Source: Thalassobius sp. I31.1
Lineage (GTDB): Bacteria > Pseudomonadota > Alphaproteobacteria > Rhodobacterales > Rhodobacteraceae
NCBI RefSeq assembly: GCF_003031585.1
Contig: NZ_PWAA01000003.1
Location: 1 to 64,000, forward strand
Direction: 5' to 3'
Length of the DNA stretch: 64,000 bases
Part shown: piece by piece, positions 53,978 through 64,000 of the stretch
Layout: every line of letters starts with the position of its first letter
How positions within the stretch are numbered: the stretch's first letter is position 1
Translations under genes and position numbers: made by a program
The notes under the pieces: generated by a model
What the model was told of the DNA's origin: nothing
Databases searched by the model: none
Seen by the model: only the letters and a program-made list of their open reading frames with translations

Positions 53978-54661
53978 ATGAATGAAAATCAAGGTCTGAA
54001 TTTATGCAGCATTGTCTGCTGGGCTGCGGCTGCCGTTGGTGCGCTGATTGCCTGGTGGCTGATGAGCTGTATTCTCTGGAACTGGCTTGCCATTCTGATT
54101 TCTCTTGTAGTTCTGCTGCTGCTTGGTTTTTTCCTGGTGTCTCGTTTCTGTGGTTTGCAGCTTCAGGCGCCGCTGGAAAGCACTCTGACCACGCCTGCAC
54201 CTGCAGCAGCTGCGCAGGATGATGTCGCCGAAGAAACTGCGGTTGAAGAGGTTACTAAAGCACCTGCTGCGGAAGCTGAAGCTGCACCTGAGGAGGAGCG
54301 CGCGGAAGAGGTTTCTCCAGAAGAGGTGCCCCCTGCTGAAGCGCCTGCGGTTGATGCAGAAGCGGATGCCACTGCTGAAAAGCAGCCTGAGGTTCTGAAG
54401 ACTGCCCGCGCGGGTGGTGCGGATGATCTGAAACAGCTGAAGGGCGTTGGGCCGAAACTGGAAGAAACGCTGAATGAACTGGGTTTCTGGCATTTTGACC
54501 AGATTGCAGCCTGGGGCACGGCAGAAATTGAATGGGTGGATGCGCGTCTGAAGTTTAAAGGCCGTATTACCCGCGACAACTGGGTGGATCAGGCGAAAGC
54601 CCTGGCATCCGGTGATGAAACGGAATTCTCAAAGCGCGTCAAAGACGGCGACGTGTACTGA
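53978..54661 (+). CDS. Membrane protein with the NuoE-type C-terminal HhH-like domain
   Basis: A 227-residue protein. Residues about 10-55 form two closely packed membrane helices (SIVCWAAAAVGALIAWWLMS and LAILISLVVLLLLGFFLVSR), followed by an acidic Ala/Glu/Pro linker (about 70-145) and the 80-residue domain of NuoE's C-terminus (148-227). Sharing this domain with NuoE, next to it in the operon, suggests that it was duplicated and fused to a membrane anchor. It may bind the same partner as NuoE and tether it to the membrane; this is inference. Confidence 0.8.
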   Translation: MNENQGLNLCSIVCWAAAAVGALIAWWLMSCILWNWLAILISLVVLLLLGFFLVSRFCGLQLQAPLESTLTTPAPAAAAQDDVAEETAVEEVTKAPAAEAEAAPEEERAEEVSPEEVPPAEAPAVDAEADATAEKQPEVLKTARAGGADDLKQLKGVGPKLEETLNELGFWHFDQIAAWGTAEIEWVDARLKFKGRITRDNWVDQAKALASGDETEFSKRVKDGDVY

Positions 54662-54670
54662 GGAGTATGA

Positions 54671-54895
54671 ATGATGACCCCTGAGCGGGACAGAGAACTG
54701 GCAAAACGCGCACGCATGCTTTCGCTTGTGATTGCGGGGGCTGTGTTCCTCTGGCTTGGGGGACAATGGATTGGCAGGATGATCGGGCTTCCCGGACGTT
54801 TTGCCCTTCTGTTCGATCTGATGGCGATCGGCGCTTTTGTATGGGTGCTGGTGGTCGCAATGGGAATATGGCGCGCGCGCCGCAGTGATAGCTAA
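54671..54895 (+). CDS. DUF5337 membrane protein
   Basis: A 74-residue protein starting [20 protein letters not shown] with two membrane helices (about 15-33 and 43-65). I recognise it as the DUF5337 type, which occurs in nuo operons of Rhodobacterales. Function unknown. AGGAG lies 5-8 bases before the two possible starts (ATG 54671 or 54674). It is 9 bases after the preceding gene and 53 before nuoF. Confidence 0.82.
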   Translation: MMTPERDRELAKRARMLSLVIAGAVFLWLGGQWIGRMIGLPGRFALLFDLMAIGAFVWVLVVAMGIWRARRSDS

Positions 54896-54948
54896 GCCCG
54901 CCTGGGCAGGGTGACCTTCGGGTCACGCGCAATGGAAGGAAGAACCAG

Positions 54949-56244
54949 ATGCTGAAAGATCAGGACCGGATCTTTACCAATATCTACGGTATGAAAGACC
55001 GTAGCCTTGCGGGTGCGAAAGCGCGCGGCCATTGGGATGGCACGGCCAAGATTATCAAAAATGGCCGTGACTGGATCATTGATCAGATGAAAGCTTCTGG
55101 CCTGCGTGGCCGGGGGGGGGCGGGTTTCCCGACAGGTCTGAAATGGTCTTTCATGCCGAAAGAAACGGATGGTCGTCCGGCCTATCTGGTGATCAACGCC
55201 GATGAATCTGAACCTGGCACATGTAAAGACCGCGAAATCATGCGCCACGATCCACACACGCTGATCGAAGGCGCGCTGATTGCCTCTTTCGCGATTGGTG
55301 CGAACAACGCTTATATCTACATTCGCGGTGAATTCATCCGCGAACGCGAAGCGCTGCAGGCGGCGATTGACGAATGTTATGCCGATGGCCTGCTGGGTAA
55401 GAATGCCTGCAAATCCGGGTGGGATTTTGATCTTTATCTGCACCACGGGGCAGGGGCTTATATTTGCGGCGAAGAAACCGCGCTGCTGGAAAGCCTTGAG
55501 GGCAAAAAAGGCATGCCGCGTATGAAGCCGCCGTTTCCTGCAGGGGCTGGCCTTTATGGCTGCCCGACCACTGTGAACAACGTGGAAAGCATCGCGGTTG
55601 CGCCGACCATTCTGCGTCGTGGACCCGAATGGTTCAGCTCTTTTGGCCGTCCAAACAACGCGGGCACGAAACTGTTTGCCATGTCTGGCCATGTGAACAC
55701 GCCCTGTGTGTTTGAAGAAGAAATGTCCCTTCCCATGCGCGAGCTGATCGAAAAACATGGCGGCGGTATCCGTGGCGGCTGGGACAATCTGAAAGCGATT
55801 ATTCCCGGTGGGGCGTCTTGCCCGGTTCTGCCGAAAGACATGTGCGAAGATGCGATCATGGATTTTGACTGGATGCGTGAAAACCGGTCTTCTATGGGCA
55901 CGGCCTGTATGATTGTGATGGATCAGAACACTGATGTAATCAAAGCAATCTGGCGGCTGAGCAAATTTTTCAAACACGAAAGCTGTGGCCAGTGTACGCC
56001 ATGCCGTGAAGGCACCGGCTGGATGGCGCGTGTGATGGATCGCCTGGTGCGCGGCGAAGCTGAGATTGAAGAAATCGATATGCTGTTTGACGTAACAAAA
56101 CAGGTTGAAGGCCACACAATTTGTGCCCTTGGCGACGCGGCGGCCTGGCCAATTCAGGGTCTGATCCGTCACTTCCGTGAAGAAATTGAAGACCGTATTA
56201 AAGCAAACAAAACCGGGCGCATGGGCGCTATGGCTGCGGAGTAA
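54949..56244 (+). CDS. nuoF: NADH-quinone oxidoreductase subunit F
   Basis: A 431-residue 51-kDa-type subunit that binds NADH, FMN and the N3 4Fe-4S cluster. Motifs: [17 protein letters not shown] for [19 protein letters not shown] for FMN, and [14 protein letters not shown] with the cluster cysteines; the fourth Cys is in [12 protein letters not shown]. It is a different gene from the fused formate dehydrogenase-type diaphorase at 25128. AGGAAG lies before the ATG. It is followed by a lipoprotein gene 5 bases downstream. Confidence 0.98.
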   Translation: MLKDQDRIFTNIYGMKDRSLAGAKARGHWDGTAKIIKNGRDWIIDQMKASGLRGRGGAGFPTGLKWSFMPKETDGRPAYLVINADESEPGTCKDREIMRHDPHTLIEGALIASFAIGANNAYIYIRGEFIREREALQAAIDECYADGLLGKNACKSGWDFDLYLHHGAGAYICGEETALLESLEGKKGMPRMKPPFPAGAGLYGCPTTVNNVESIAVAPTILRRGPEWFSSFGRPNNAGTKLFAMSGHVNTPCVFEEEMSLPMRELIEKHGGGIRGGWDNLKAIIPGGASCPVLPKDMCEDAIMDFDWMRENRSSMGTACMIVMDQNTDVIKAIWRLSKFFKHESCGQCTPCREGTGWMARVMDRLVRGEAEIEEIDMLFDVTKQVEGHTICALGDAAAWPIQGLIRHFREEIEDRIKANKTGRMGAMAAE

Positions 56245-56249
56245 ATATT

Positions 56250-56672
56250 TTGAAAACCACCCTTAAGTTTTCACTGGTTGCTGCGGTTCTGGCTATCACT
56301 GGCTGTGCCGCCCCAGAGCCCATTGATCCGGCTCGCATGGCGGAAGCACAGCGGTTTGTGTCCGAGTTTGCGGGTAAAATCGGGCCTGCGGTTTTCATTT
56401 CAAATGAATGCCCGAACTACCGGATGAACCCGGCGGAAGAAAGCAAACTTCAGTATGAAATGCTGATGGAAATGTCCGAACGTGGTATTGCGCCGCGCGA
56501 AGTTGACAGGGCGCTTGATACCGCCCAGTCCGAAGTCGCTATTCTGCGCTCTCTGGTGGAATATTCCCAACGCCGCAATGTTCAACTGGACGATCAGGCG
56601 TCGGTCTGTCGCGCTGGTGACTATGAACGCCGTAACAATACGGCCATTGGCAAGATGCTGGTGAGGATCTGA
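56250..56672 (+). CDS. Lipoprotein of unknown function in the nuo operon
   Basis: A 140-residue protein with an N-terminal lipoprotein signal (MKTTLKFSLVAAVLAITGCA; lipobox LAITGC, Cys19). It starts at TTG 56250 with GGAG about 8 bases upstream, since no ATG is available in frame. The mature part is helical, with PAEESKLQYEMLMEMSERGI and DTAQSEVAILRSLVEYSQRR. It lies 5 bases after nuoF. I recognise no family. Between its stop and the next gene (56673-56846) there is a weak 59-codon frame that I do not accept as a gene. Confidence 0.65.
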   Translation: MKTTLKFSLVAAVLAITGCAAPEPIDPARMAEAQRFVSEFAGKIGPAVFISNECPNYRMNPAEESKLQYEMLMEMSERGIAPREVDRALDTAQSEVAILRSLVEYSQRRNVQLDDQASVCRAGDYERRNNTAIGKMLVRI

Positions 56673-56846
56673 AGTTGAAAACACGGATCACCATATCACG
56701 GCTTTATAAAGCGACAGCAGCGGGCCGCTGCCGTCTGCCTTTGGGGTTCCGGCAGGTTTCTGCCGTGAAAGCGGGTGACTGTGTGGATGTTATTGAATAT
56801 CGGGCCTGTGGAAACACAACTCCTTTTGACACAAAAGGAGACATCC

Positions 56847-57263
56847 ATGTCTGATATCAAAACCTTCTTCGCTGCTGGCGTTCTTTCTGCTGTTATGGCG
56901 GTTCCTGCTGCGGCCACTGGCCCGGTGCCTTTGACCGAAAATGATGCGATCAACAATCGCCTGATCACGGCGGGGGTTGTGCGTCGCATTCACAAGCGTT
57001 GCCCGGATTTGACTTATAAACGTGTGCGCAGCTTTATGTATCTGCGTTCTATTCACAATCTCGCGCAGGAGCAGGGCTACGGCGCGGATGAAATCGAAGC
57101 CTATATCGACGACAAGGATCAGGAGGCTCACCTCTATACTTTCGTTGACGCATGGCTGACACAGCGCGGTGCCGTGGAAGGCAACGCCGAAAGCTACTGT
57201 GCCGTTGGCCGTGCGGAGATCTCCGCTGGCAGCCAGATCGGCAATTTCCTGAGGACGGACTAA
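56847..57263 (+). CDS. DUF5333 exported protein
   Basis: A 138-residue protein with a signal peptide (MSDIKTFFAAGVLSAVMAVP, cleavage near AAA-TG). The mature part has RIHKRCPDLTYKRVRSFMYL and QEQGYGADEIEAYIDDKDQ, which fits the DUF5333 type known from Rhodobacterales nuo operons. Two cysteines (RCPDL, SYCAV) may form a disulfide. AAGGAGA lies 7 bases before the ATG. The stop is 3 bases before the nuoG ATG. A periplasmic protein in the nuo operon suggests a role at the outer face of complex I or the envelope. Confidence 0.82.
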   Translation: MSDIKTFFAAGVLSAVMAVPAAATGPVPLTENDAINNRLITAGVVRRIHKRCPDLTYKRVRSFMYLRSIHNLAQEQGYGADEIEAYIDDKDQEAHLYTFVDAWLTQRGAVEGNAESYCAVGRAEISAGSQIGNFLRTD

Positions 57264-57266
57264 GAC

Positions 57267-59281
<2,015 letters not shown>

Positions 59282-59285
<4 letters not shown>

Positions 59286-59728
59286 TAACCATGATCCGGC
59301 ATATCAGCGGGGCGAAAGCCCTGGGTGCAGGGGGGCTTATGGCGCTTCTGTCGGCCTGTGCGCCGGATACTGGTGAAACAGATGTGTCTCGTGACGCGGC
59401 GTTTGCCCCGGAATACCTGGGGATCGGGGTTCGTCTGCTGGACAGGGACTATGAAGGTGACGATCTTGTCGCCTTTGATGTGAAAATGCGCGGTGCGCGG
59501 GGGCGTGATGATGTTGCGACCTATGCGGATTGTGCCGTGGCAGAATATGCGCTGATCCGGGGCTACGGATTTGCGCGACATCTGCGCACAAATATTGAAA
59601 CAGAGGCTGGCGTTTGGCACGGGGATGCTATTTACAGCATCTCAGCGGCGCTGCCGCGTGGTTCGCGTACAATCGATGCAGAAGTCGTGCGTGCAAACTG
59701 CGTGGAAACTGACATACCGACGGTATAA
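59282..59728 (+). CDS. Lipoprotein of unknown function after nuoG
   Basis: A 148-residue protein with a lipoprotein signal (lipobox LLSAC, Cys26). It overlaps nuoG by 4 bases (ATGA). A second in-frame ATG at 59291 is possible. The mature part has [20 protein letters not shown] and [20 protein letters not shown], giving an alpha/beta pattern. No known family comes to mind. It is the second lipoprotein in this operon, after that at 56250. It ends 10 bases before nuoH. Confidence 0.65.
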
Positions 59729-59738
59729 GAGGCAACAG

Positions 59739-60803
59739 ATGGTCGAATTCTTCACCACTACAAACCTGGGCATTTTGCTGCTGATCATTGGTCAGTGTCT
59801 GCTGGTGCTTGTTCCCATTCTGGTGGCTCTGGCCTTCCTGATGTATGCGGACCGTAAGGTCTGGGCTGCGGTGCAGATGCGCAAGGGGCCGAACATTGTA
59901 GGCGCCTTTGGCCTGCTACAGTCTTTCGCTGACTTCCTGAAATATATCGTAAAAGAGGTCGTCGTACCTGCGGGGGCTGACAAAGCGGTCTTCTTCCTCG
60001 CGCCGATGACCACCTTTGTTCTGGCGGTGATTGCCTGGGCGGTGATCCCGTTCAACGAGGGCTGGGTGATCGCAGATCTGAACGTTGCGGTTCTTTATAT
60101 CTTTGCGGTGTCATCCCTTGAGGTTTACGGCGTGATCATGGGCGGCTGGGCGTCGAACTCCAAATATCCGTTCCTGGGTTCCCTGCGGTCTGCCGCGCAG
60201 ATGATTTCCTATGAAGTGTCCCTGGGCCTTATCATCATTGGTGTGATTATCTCTTCCGGTTCCCTGAGCTTCTCTGGCATCGTTGCAGCACAAGACGGCG
60301 GTTATGGCATCTTCTCATGGTTCTGGCTGCCGCATTTCCCGATGGTCTTCCTCTTCTTTATCTCCGCCCTTGCGGAAACCAACCGCCCGCCATTTGACCT
60401 TCCCGAAGCGGAATCTGAACTGGTGGCAGGTTATCAGGTTGAATATTCATCCACGCCTTTCCTTTTGTTCATGATCGGTGAACTCATGGCGGTTGTGTTG
60501 ATGTGTACCCTGACGTCACTGCTGTTCTTCGGCGGCTGGCTGTCACCGATCCCTGGCCTGCCAGATGGCATCCTGTGGCTGATCCTGAAAATCATTTTCT
60601 TCTTCTTCATCTTCGCGATGGTGAAGGCAATCACCCCGCGTTACCGCTATGACCAGCTGATGCGCATCGGCTGGAAGGTCTTCCTGCCGATGTCTCTGGC
60701 CTGGGTTGTGCTGGTCTCTTTCCTGGCGTTCTACGACAAGGAATATAACAGCTTCGGTGGCGCATATTTCCGTGCGGAACAAACACAGCAGATCGAGGGT
60801 TAA
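59739..60803 (+). CDS. nuoH: NADH-quinone oxidoreductase subunit H
   Basis: A 354-residue membrane subunit at the junction of the peripheral and membrane arms. The first loop has [20 protein letters not shown]; later motifs are [20 protein letters not shown] and [20 protein letters not shown], which line the quinone tunnel. Eight or nine helices. The ATG at 59739 is chosen as the family N-terminus ([11 protein letters not shown]). It ends 3 bases before nuoI. Confidence 0.97.
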   Translation: MVEFFTTTNLGILLLIIGQCLLVLVPILVALAFLMYADRKVWAAVQMRKGPNIVGAFGLLQSFADFLKYIVKEVVVPAGADKAVFFLAPMTTFVLAVIAWAVIPFNEGWVIADLNVAVLYIFAVSSLEVYGVIMGGWASNSKYPFLGSLRSAAQMISYEVSLGLIIIGVIISSGSLSFSGIVAAQDGGYGIFSWFWLPHFPMVFLFFISALAETNRPPFDLPEAESELVAGYQVEYSSTPFLLFMIGELMAVVLMCTLTSLLFFGGWLSPIPGLPDGILWLILKIIFFFFIFAMVKAITPRYRYDQLMRIGWKVFLPMSLAWVVLVSFLAFYDKEYNSFGGAYFRAEQTQQIEG

Positions 60804-60806
60804 GCG

Positions 60807-61298
60807 ATGGCGATGGATTACACACGCGCGGCGAAATATTTCCTGCTGATGGATGTCATCAAAGGCTTCCGTCTGGGTCTGAAATATTTCTTTGCCCCGA
60901 AAGCAACGATCAACTACCCGCAGGAAAAAGGCCCGCTGTCCCCGCGTTTTCGCGGTGAACATGCCCTTCGCCGCTATCCCAACGGCGAAGAACGCTGCAT
61001 CGCCTGTAAACTGTGCGAAGCGATCTGCCCGGCCCAGGCGATCACCATTGATGCGGAACCGCGTGATGACGGATCCCGTCGCACCACACGCTATGACCTT
61101 GATATGACAAAATGCATCTACTGTGGTTTCTGTCAGGAAGCCTGCCCTGTGGATGCGATCGTTGAGGGGCCGAATTTCGAATTCTCAACCGAAACCCGGG
61201 AAGAGTTGTTCTACGATAAAGAAAAGCTTTTGGATAACGGTGCCCGCTGGGAAGCCGAAATCGCCCGCAACCTGGAAATGGATGCGCCGTACCGATGA
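60807..61298 (+). CDS. nuoI: NADH-quinone oxidoreductase subunit I
   Basis: A 163-residue ferredoxin-like subunit with two 4Fe-4S clusters (N6a, N6b): [12 protein letters not shown] and [16 protein letters not shown], complete. An N-terminal helix (about 15-30) anchors it to the membrane arm. Its TGA overlaps the next ATG as ATGA at 61295-61298. Confidence 0.98.
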   Translation: MAMDYTRAAKYFLLMDVIKGFRLGLKYFFAPKATINYPQEKGPLSPRFRGEHALRRYPNGEERCIACKLCEAICPAQAITIDAEPRDDGSRRTTRYDLDMTKCIYCGFCQEACPVDAIVEGPNFEFSTETREELFYDKEKLLDNGARWEAEIARNLEMDAPYR

Positions 61299-61708
61299 CC
61301 AGCCCAACAAACCCTTTTGCAGCCATGATGGAACAGGCACAGGAGATGGCGAAAGCCGTGAACCCTGCGCTTGAAACATTTGCGGCGGACGGGTTTGAAA
61401 AGCTGATCCCAACCATGCCAGCGGACTGGATGGAAGGGATGTTCGGGAAGGGGCTGTCGGAAGATGGCCTGGACGCGAAGACAAAGCTTCTGCTGACGCT
61501 GGCCGGGCTGACCTGCCAGGGCGGGCAGGCGGAAGTGCCGTTTAAACTGGCGGTGCGCCATGCACATGTTGCCGGGGCCACGGCGCAGGAAATTTCAGAA
61601 ACCATCGCAATGATGGGGATGTTCGCAGGTTTGCCCGCATCAACACGGGCGTCAAAACTTGCACAGGACGTGCTGGCAGACAGCACGAAAGAGGAGACAG
61701 GCGAATGA
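61295..61708 (+). CDS. Carboxymuconolactone decarboxylase-like protein in the nuo operon
   Basis: A 137-residue helical protein of the CMD/AhpD-like fold: [20 protein letters not shown], then [20 protein letters not shown] and [20 protein letters not shown]. The position of the CxxC redox pair of AhpD is TCQGGQ here, with only one Cys, so peroxidase activity of the AhpD type is unlikely. It overlaps nuoI and nuoJ by 4 bases each, so it is tightly coupled. Function unknown. Confidence 0.85.
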   Translation: MTSPTNPFAAMMEQAQEMAKAVNPALETFAADGFEKLIPTMPADWMEGMFGKGLSEDGLDAKTKLLLTLAGLTCQGGQAEVPFKLAVRHAHVAGATAQEISETIAMMGMFAGLPASTRASKLAQDVLADSTKEETGE

Positions 61709-62319
61709 CAGTCGCTGATTTCGCATTTTACCTTTTCGCAATCACCACAGTGGTTGCAGGCTTCCTTGTGGTGATCAGCCGCAACCCGGTGCATTCGGTC
61801 CTCTGGCTGATCCTGGCGTTCCTGTCCTCGGCGGGCCTGTTTGTCCTGCTGGGCGCGGAATTCCTCGCGATGCTGTTGATGATCGTTTATGTCGGCGCGG
61901 TGGCCGTCCTGTTCCTGTTCGTTGTTATGATGCTTGATGTGGATTTCGCGGAACTGAAAAGCGGCATGGCGAAATATATGCCGGTGGCCCTGTTGATCGG
62001 CATTGTGATCCTGATGGAACTGGCCATGGTATTCGGCAGCTGGAAAACAGCAACCGAGGCCGAAGGCCTGCGCCAGGCCGTGACACCGGACGTGTCTGAA
62101 GTGCACAACACCGTGGCGCTTGGACAGCTGATTTATGATGATTACATCTACCTGTTCCAGGCCGCGGGTCTGATCCTGCTGGTCGCGATGATCGGTGCGA
62201 TTGTCCTGACCCTGCGCCATCGCCCCCATGTAAAACGCCAGAATGTCATGGAACAGATGCACCGTGATCCCGCGAAGCAGATGGAACTGATCGACGTGAA
62301 ACCGGGGCAGGGGCTCTGA
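61705..62319 (+). CDS. nuoJ: NADH-quinone oxidoreductase subunit J
   Basis: A 204-residue membrane subunit with five helices. The third helix has [20 protein letters not shown] with the pi-bulge region used in conformational coupling. The C-terminal tail after about residue 165 is polar. It overlaps the previous gene (ATGA) and its stop precedes the next small ORF by one base. Confidence 0.96.
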   Translation: MTVADFAFYLFAITTVVAGFLVVISRNPVHSVLWLILAFLSSAGLFVLLGAEFLAMLLMIVYVGAVAVLFLFVVMMLDVDFAELKSGMAKYMPVALLIGIVILMELAMVFGSWKTATEAEGLRQAVTPDVSEVHNTVALGQLIYDDYIYLFQAAGLILLVAMIGAIVLTLRHRPHVKRQNVMEQMHRDPAKQMELIDVKPGQGL

Positions 62320-62320
62320 A

Positions 62321-62431
62321 ATGAACATCTGGCTGATCATCGGGGTTGCGATGATTGCCTTTGGAATAACGCTGCGGGTCATGCGGGCCCGGGGTGACAA
62401 GAAAAAGAAGAACGAAGAGAACAAGGACTGA
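62321..62431 (+). CDS. 36-residue membrane peptide between nuoJ and nuoK
   Basis: ATG 62321 to TGA 62431 encodes 36 residues: one membrane helix (about 2-19, starting [17 protein letters not shown]), then RVMRARG and a strongly charged tail [10 protein letters not shown]. It begins one base after the nuoJ stop and ends 7 bases before nuoK. The helix-plus-charged-tail pattern and the fit in a compact operon make a real gene likely; a single-helix peptide could be a supernumerary subunit or assembly aid. It is too short for many gene finders. Confidence 0.6.
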   Translation: MNIWLIIGVAMIAFGITLRVMRARGDKKKKNEENKD

Positions 62432-62438
62432 GAGACAG

Positions 62439-62744
62439 ATGGTCGGACTTGAACATTACCTAGGCGTGGCGGCGGCTTTGTTCGTCATCGGCATCTTCGG
62501 GCTTTTTCTGAACCGCAAGAACATCATCATTCTGCTGATGTCGATTGAACTGATGCTTCTGGCGGTGAACATCAACCTTGTGGCGTTTTCCAGCTTCCTT
62601 GGCGATCTCGTCGGGCAGGTATTTACGCTTTTTGTGCTGACAGTGGCCGCAGCAGAGGCCGCCATCGGCCTTGCGATCCTTGTTTGCTTCTTCCGCAACC
62701 GTGGCACCATCGCGGTTGAAGATGTCAACGTGATGAAAGGGTAA
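62439..62744 (+). CDS. nuoK: NADH-quinone oxidoreductase subunit K
   Basis: A 101-residue membrane subunit with three helices. The conserved Glu in [20 protein letters not shown] and the second Glu in [20 protein letters not shown] line the proton path. The ATG at 62439 gives the normal length. It ends 6 bases before nuoL. Confidence 0.97.
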   Translation: MVGLEHYLGVAAALFVIGIFGLFLNRKNIIILLMSIELMLLAVNINLVAFSSFLGDLVGQVFTLFVLTVAAAEAAIGLAILVCFFRNRGTIAVEDVNVMKG

Positions 62745-62750
62745 GGGGAC

Positions 62751-64000
62751 ATGGAAAAGATCATCCTCTTTGCCCCGCTGGTGGGCGCGCTGATCGGCGG
62801 CTTTGGCTGGCGGATCATCGGTGAGAAGGGCGCACAGTACCTGACCACCGGCCTGCTGTTTCTGGCGGCGATCCTGTCCTGGGTTGTCTTCCTGGGCTTT
62901 GATGGCGAGACCCGCCTGATTGAGATCATGACCTGGATTCAATCCGGCACACTTGATACCAGCTGGTCCATTCGTCTGGATCGTCTGACCGCGATTATGC
63001 TGATTGTTGTGACCTCTGTGTCATCGCTCGTGCATCTTTATTCCTTCGGCTATATGGCCCATGATGAGAACTTTGATGATGCGAAAGGCGAAAGCTATCG
63101 CGCGCGGTTCTTTGCGTATCTCAGCTTCTTTACCTTCACCATGCTGATGCTTGTGACCTCTGACAACCTTGTGCAGATGTTCTTTGGCTGGGAAGGTGTG
63201 GGTGTTGCGTCTTACCTGTTGATTGGTTTCTACTATAAGAAACCTTCCGCGAATGCGGCGGCGATGAAAGCTTTTGTCGTGAACCGTGTCGGTGATTTTG
63301 GTTTTGCACTGGGGATCTTCGGCCTGTTCTACATGACAGGCAGCATCAACTTTGATGAGGTCTTCACCGCAGCACCGGATCTGGCGCATCAGAACATTTC
63401 GTTCCTCTGGACCGAATGGAACGCAGCAAACCTGCTGGCTTTCCTGTTGTTCATCGGGGCCATGGGGAAATCTGCGCAATTCTTCCTGCACACCTGGTTG
63501 CCGGATGCGATGGAAGGCCCGACACCTGTGTCTGCGCTGATCCATGCCGCGACCATGGTAACCGCCGGTGTGTTCCTTGTGGTGCGTATGTCGCCGCTGA
63601 TGGAATTCGCGCCAGGCGCAACCACCATCATCGTTTACGTCGGTGCGATCACAGCCTTCTTTGCGGCGACTGTTGGCCTTGTGCAGAATGACATCAAACG
63701 CGTCATCGCATATTCCACCTGTTCGCAGCTGGGCTATATGTTTGTTGCGGCTGGTGTTGGCGTTTACTCCGCCGCGATGTTCCACCTGTTCACACACGCG
63801 TTCTTTAAGGCGATGCTGTTCCTTGGGGCGGGTTCCGTGATCCATGCGATGCATCATGAACAGGATATGCGCAACTATGGTGGTCTGCGTAAAAAGATCC
63901 CGCTGACCTATTGGGCGATGATGATTGGCACGCTGGCGATCACCGGTGTTGGTATTCCGCTGACCTATTATGGTTTTGCAGGTTTCCTGTCTAAAGATGC
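62751..64000 (+). CDS. nuoL: NADH-quinone oxidoreductase subunit L (cut by window end)
   Basis: At least 416 codons run open to the right edge, starting [20 protein letters not shown]. Antiporter-like proton-pumping subunit: [20 protein letters not shown] with the key Glu, then [20 protein letters not shown] and [15 protein letters not shown]. The lateral helix at the C-terminus lies beyond the window, as presumably do nuoM and nuoN. Confidence 0.97.
   Translation, partial: MEKIILFAPLVGALIGGFGWRIIGEKGAQYLTTGLLFLAAILSWVVFLGFDGETRLIEIMTWIQSGTLDTSWSIRLDRLTAIMLIVVTSVSSLVHLYSFGYMAHDENFDDAKGESYRARFFAYLSFFTFTMLMLVTSDNLVQMFFGWEGVGVASYLLIGFYYKKPSANAAAMKAFVVNRVGDFGFALGIFGLFYMTGSINFDEVFTAAPDLAHQNISFLWTEWNAANLLAFLLFIGAMGKSAQFFLHTWLPDAMEGPTPVSALIHAATMVTAGVFLVVRMSPLMEFAPGATTIIVYVGAITAFFAATVGLVQNDIKRVIAYSTCSQLGYMFVAAGVGVYSAAMFHLFTHAFFKAMLFLGAGSVIHAMHHEQDMRNYGGLRKKIPLTYWAMMIGTLAITGVGIPLTYYGFAGFLSKD

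Noticed and set aside
56675-56854. A 59-codon frame from TTG 56675 between the nuo lipoprotein gene and the DUF5333 gene
   Set aside because: TTG start without a ribosome-binding site, no recognisable pattern, and the stretch contains GC-rich inverted repeats. It ends by overlapping the start of the DUF5333 gene, but this may be chance.

Overview
The window comes from an alphaproteobacterium of the order Rhodobacterales (Roseobacter-type). The pointers are a nuo (respiratory complex I) operon carrying the small Rhodobacterales-type insert genes DUF5333 and DUF5337, NuoE with a long C-terminal extension, a Hint-domain secreted-type protein, hflK-hflC-degP in a row, a SAM-II riboswitch in front of metZ, and GC-rich intergenic hairpin repeats of a kind I associate with this group. 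No rRNA, tRNA, transposase, prophage or CRISPR array is visible. The left edge starts inside ten perfect copies of an 8-bp repeat and the right edge cuts nuoL.

Layout. 1-4.9 kb: DUF1330 protein, pyrG, secG, a small unknown gene (all minus), then purA and a DUF2842 membrane protein. 4.9-12 kb: a long acidic protein of unknown role, thiN, an EamA transporter, a Hint-domain protein and sdaA. 12-20 kb: rpiA, gor, hflK-hflC, degP, a peptidoglycan-binding lipoprotein, a 2Fe-2S ferredoxin and an FG-GAP-type periplasmic protein. 20-25 kb: a small gene broken by an in-frame TGA, purD, xseA, a small exported protein and alkB. 25-32 kb: a fused NuoE/NuoF-type formate dehydrogenase diaphorase without its catalytic partner next to it, a YhhN membrane protein, ftsY, an exported unknown, an EamA transporter, yciB, and a second EamA gene broken by an in-frame TAG. 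32-39 kb: glutathione S-transferase, SAM-II riboswitch with terminator and metZ, folE2, trkH, and a thiamine-diphosphate enzyme. 39-48.8 kb is the most accessory-looking stretch: an exported protein, a duplicated 3' gene remnant, a protein ending in a consensus beta-clamp-binding motif, a SPOR/peptidoglycan-binding/dead-protease protein, a PD-(D/E)XK-type protein, glyQ without glyS beside it, SMI1/KNR4-like and DUF4375-like genes, an NmrA-type reductase and a TRIC/UPF0126 membrane protein.

48.8-64 kb is one long nuo operon: nuoA-B-C, a sulfotransferase gene, nuoD, an 18-codon frame, nuoE, a membrane protein sharing NuoE's C-terminal domain, DUF5337, nuoF, a lipoprotein, DUF5333, nuoG, another lipoprotein, nuoH, nuoI, a carboxymuconolactone-decarboxylase-like gene, nuoJ, a 36-residue membrane peptide, nuoK and the start of nuoL. 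Most junctions overlap by 1-4 bases or lie within about 30 bases, so the inserts should be co-transcribed and often translationally coupled with complex I.

The observations I would check first are the nuo inserts (the duplicated helix-hairpin-helix-like domain and the sulfotransferase), the PD-(D/E)XK-type protein and clamp-motif protein in the 39-44 kb stretch, and the two genes each broken by a single stop codon. All identifications come from reading the sequence and from memory of protein families; no database search was run.
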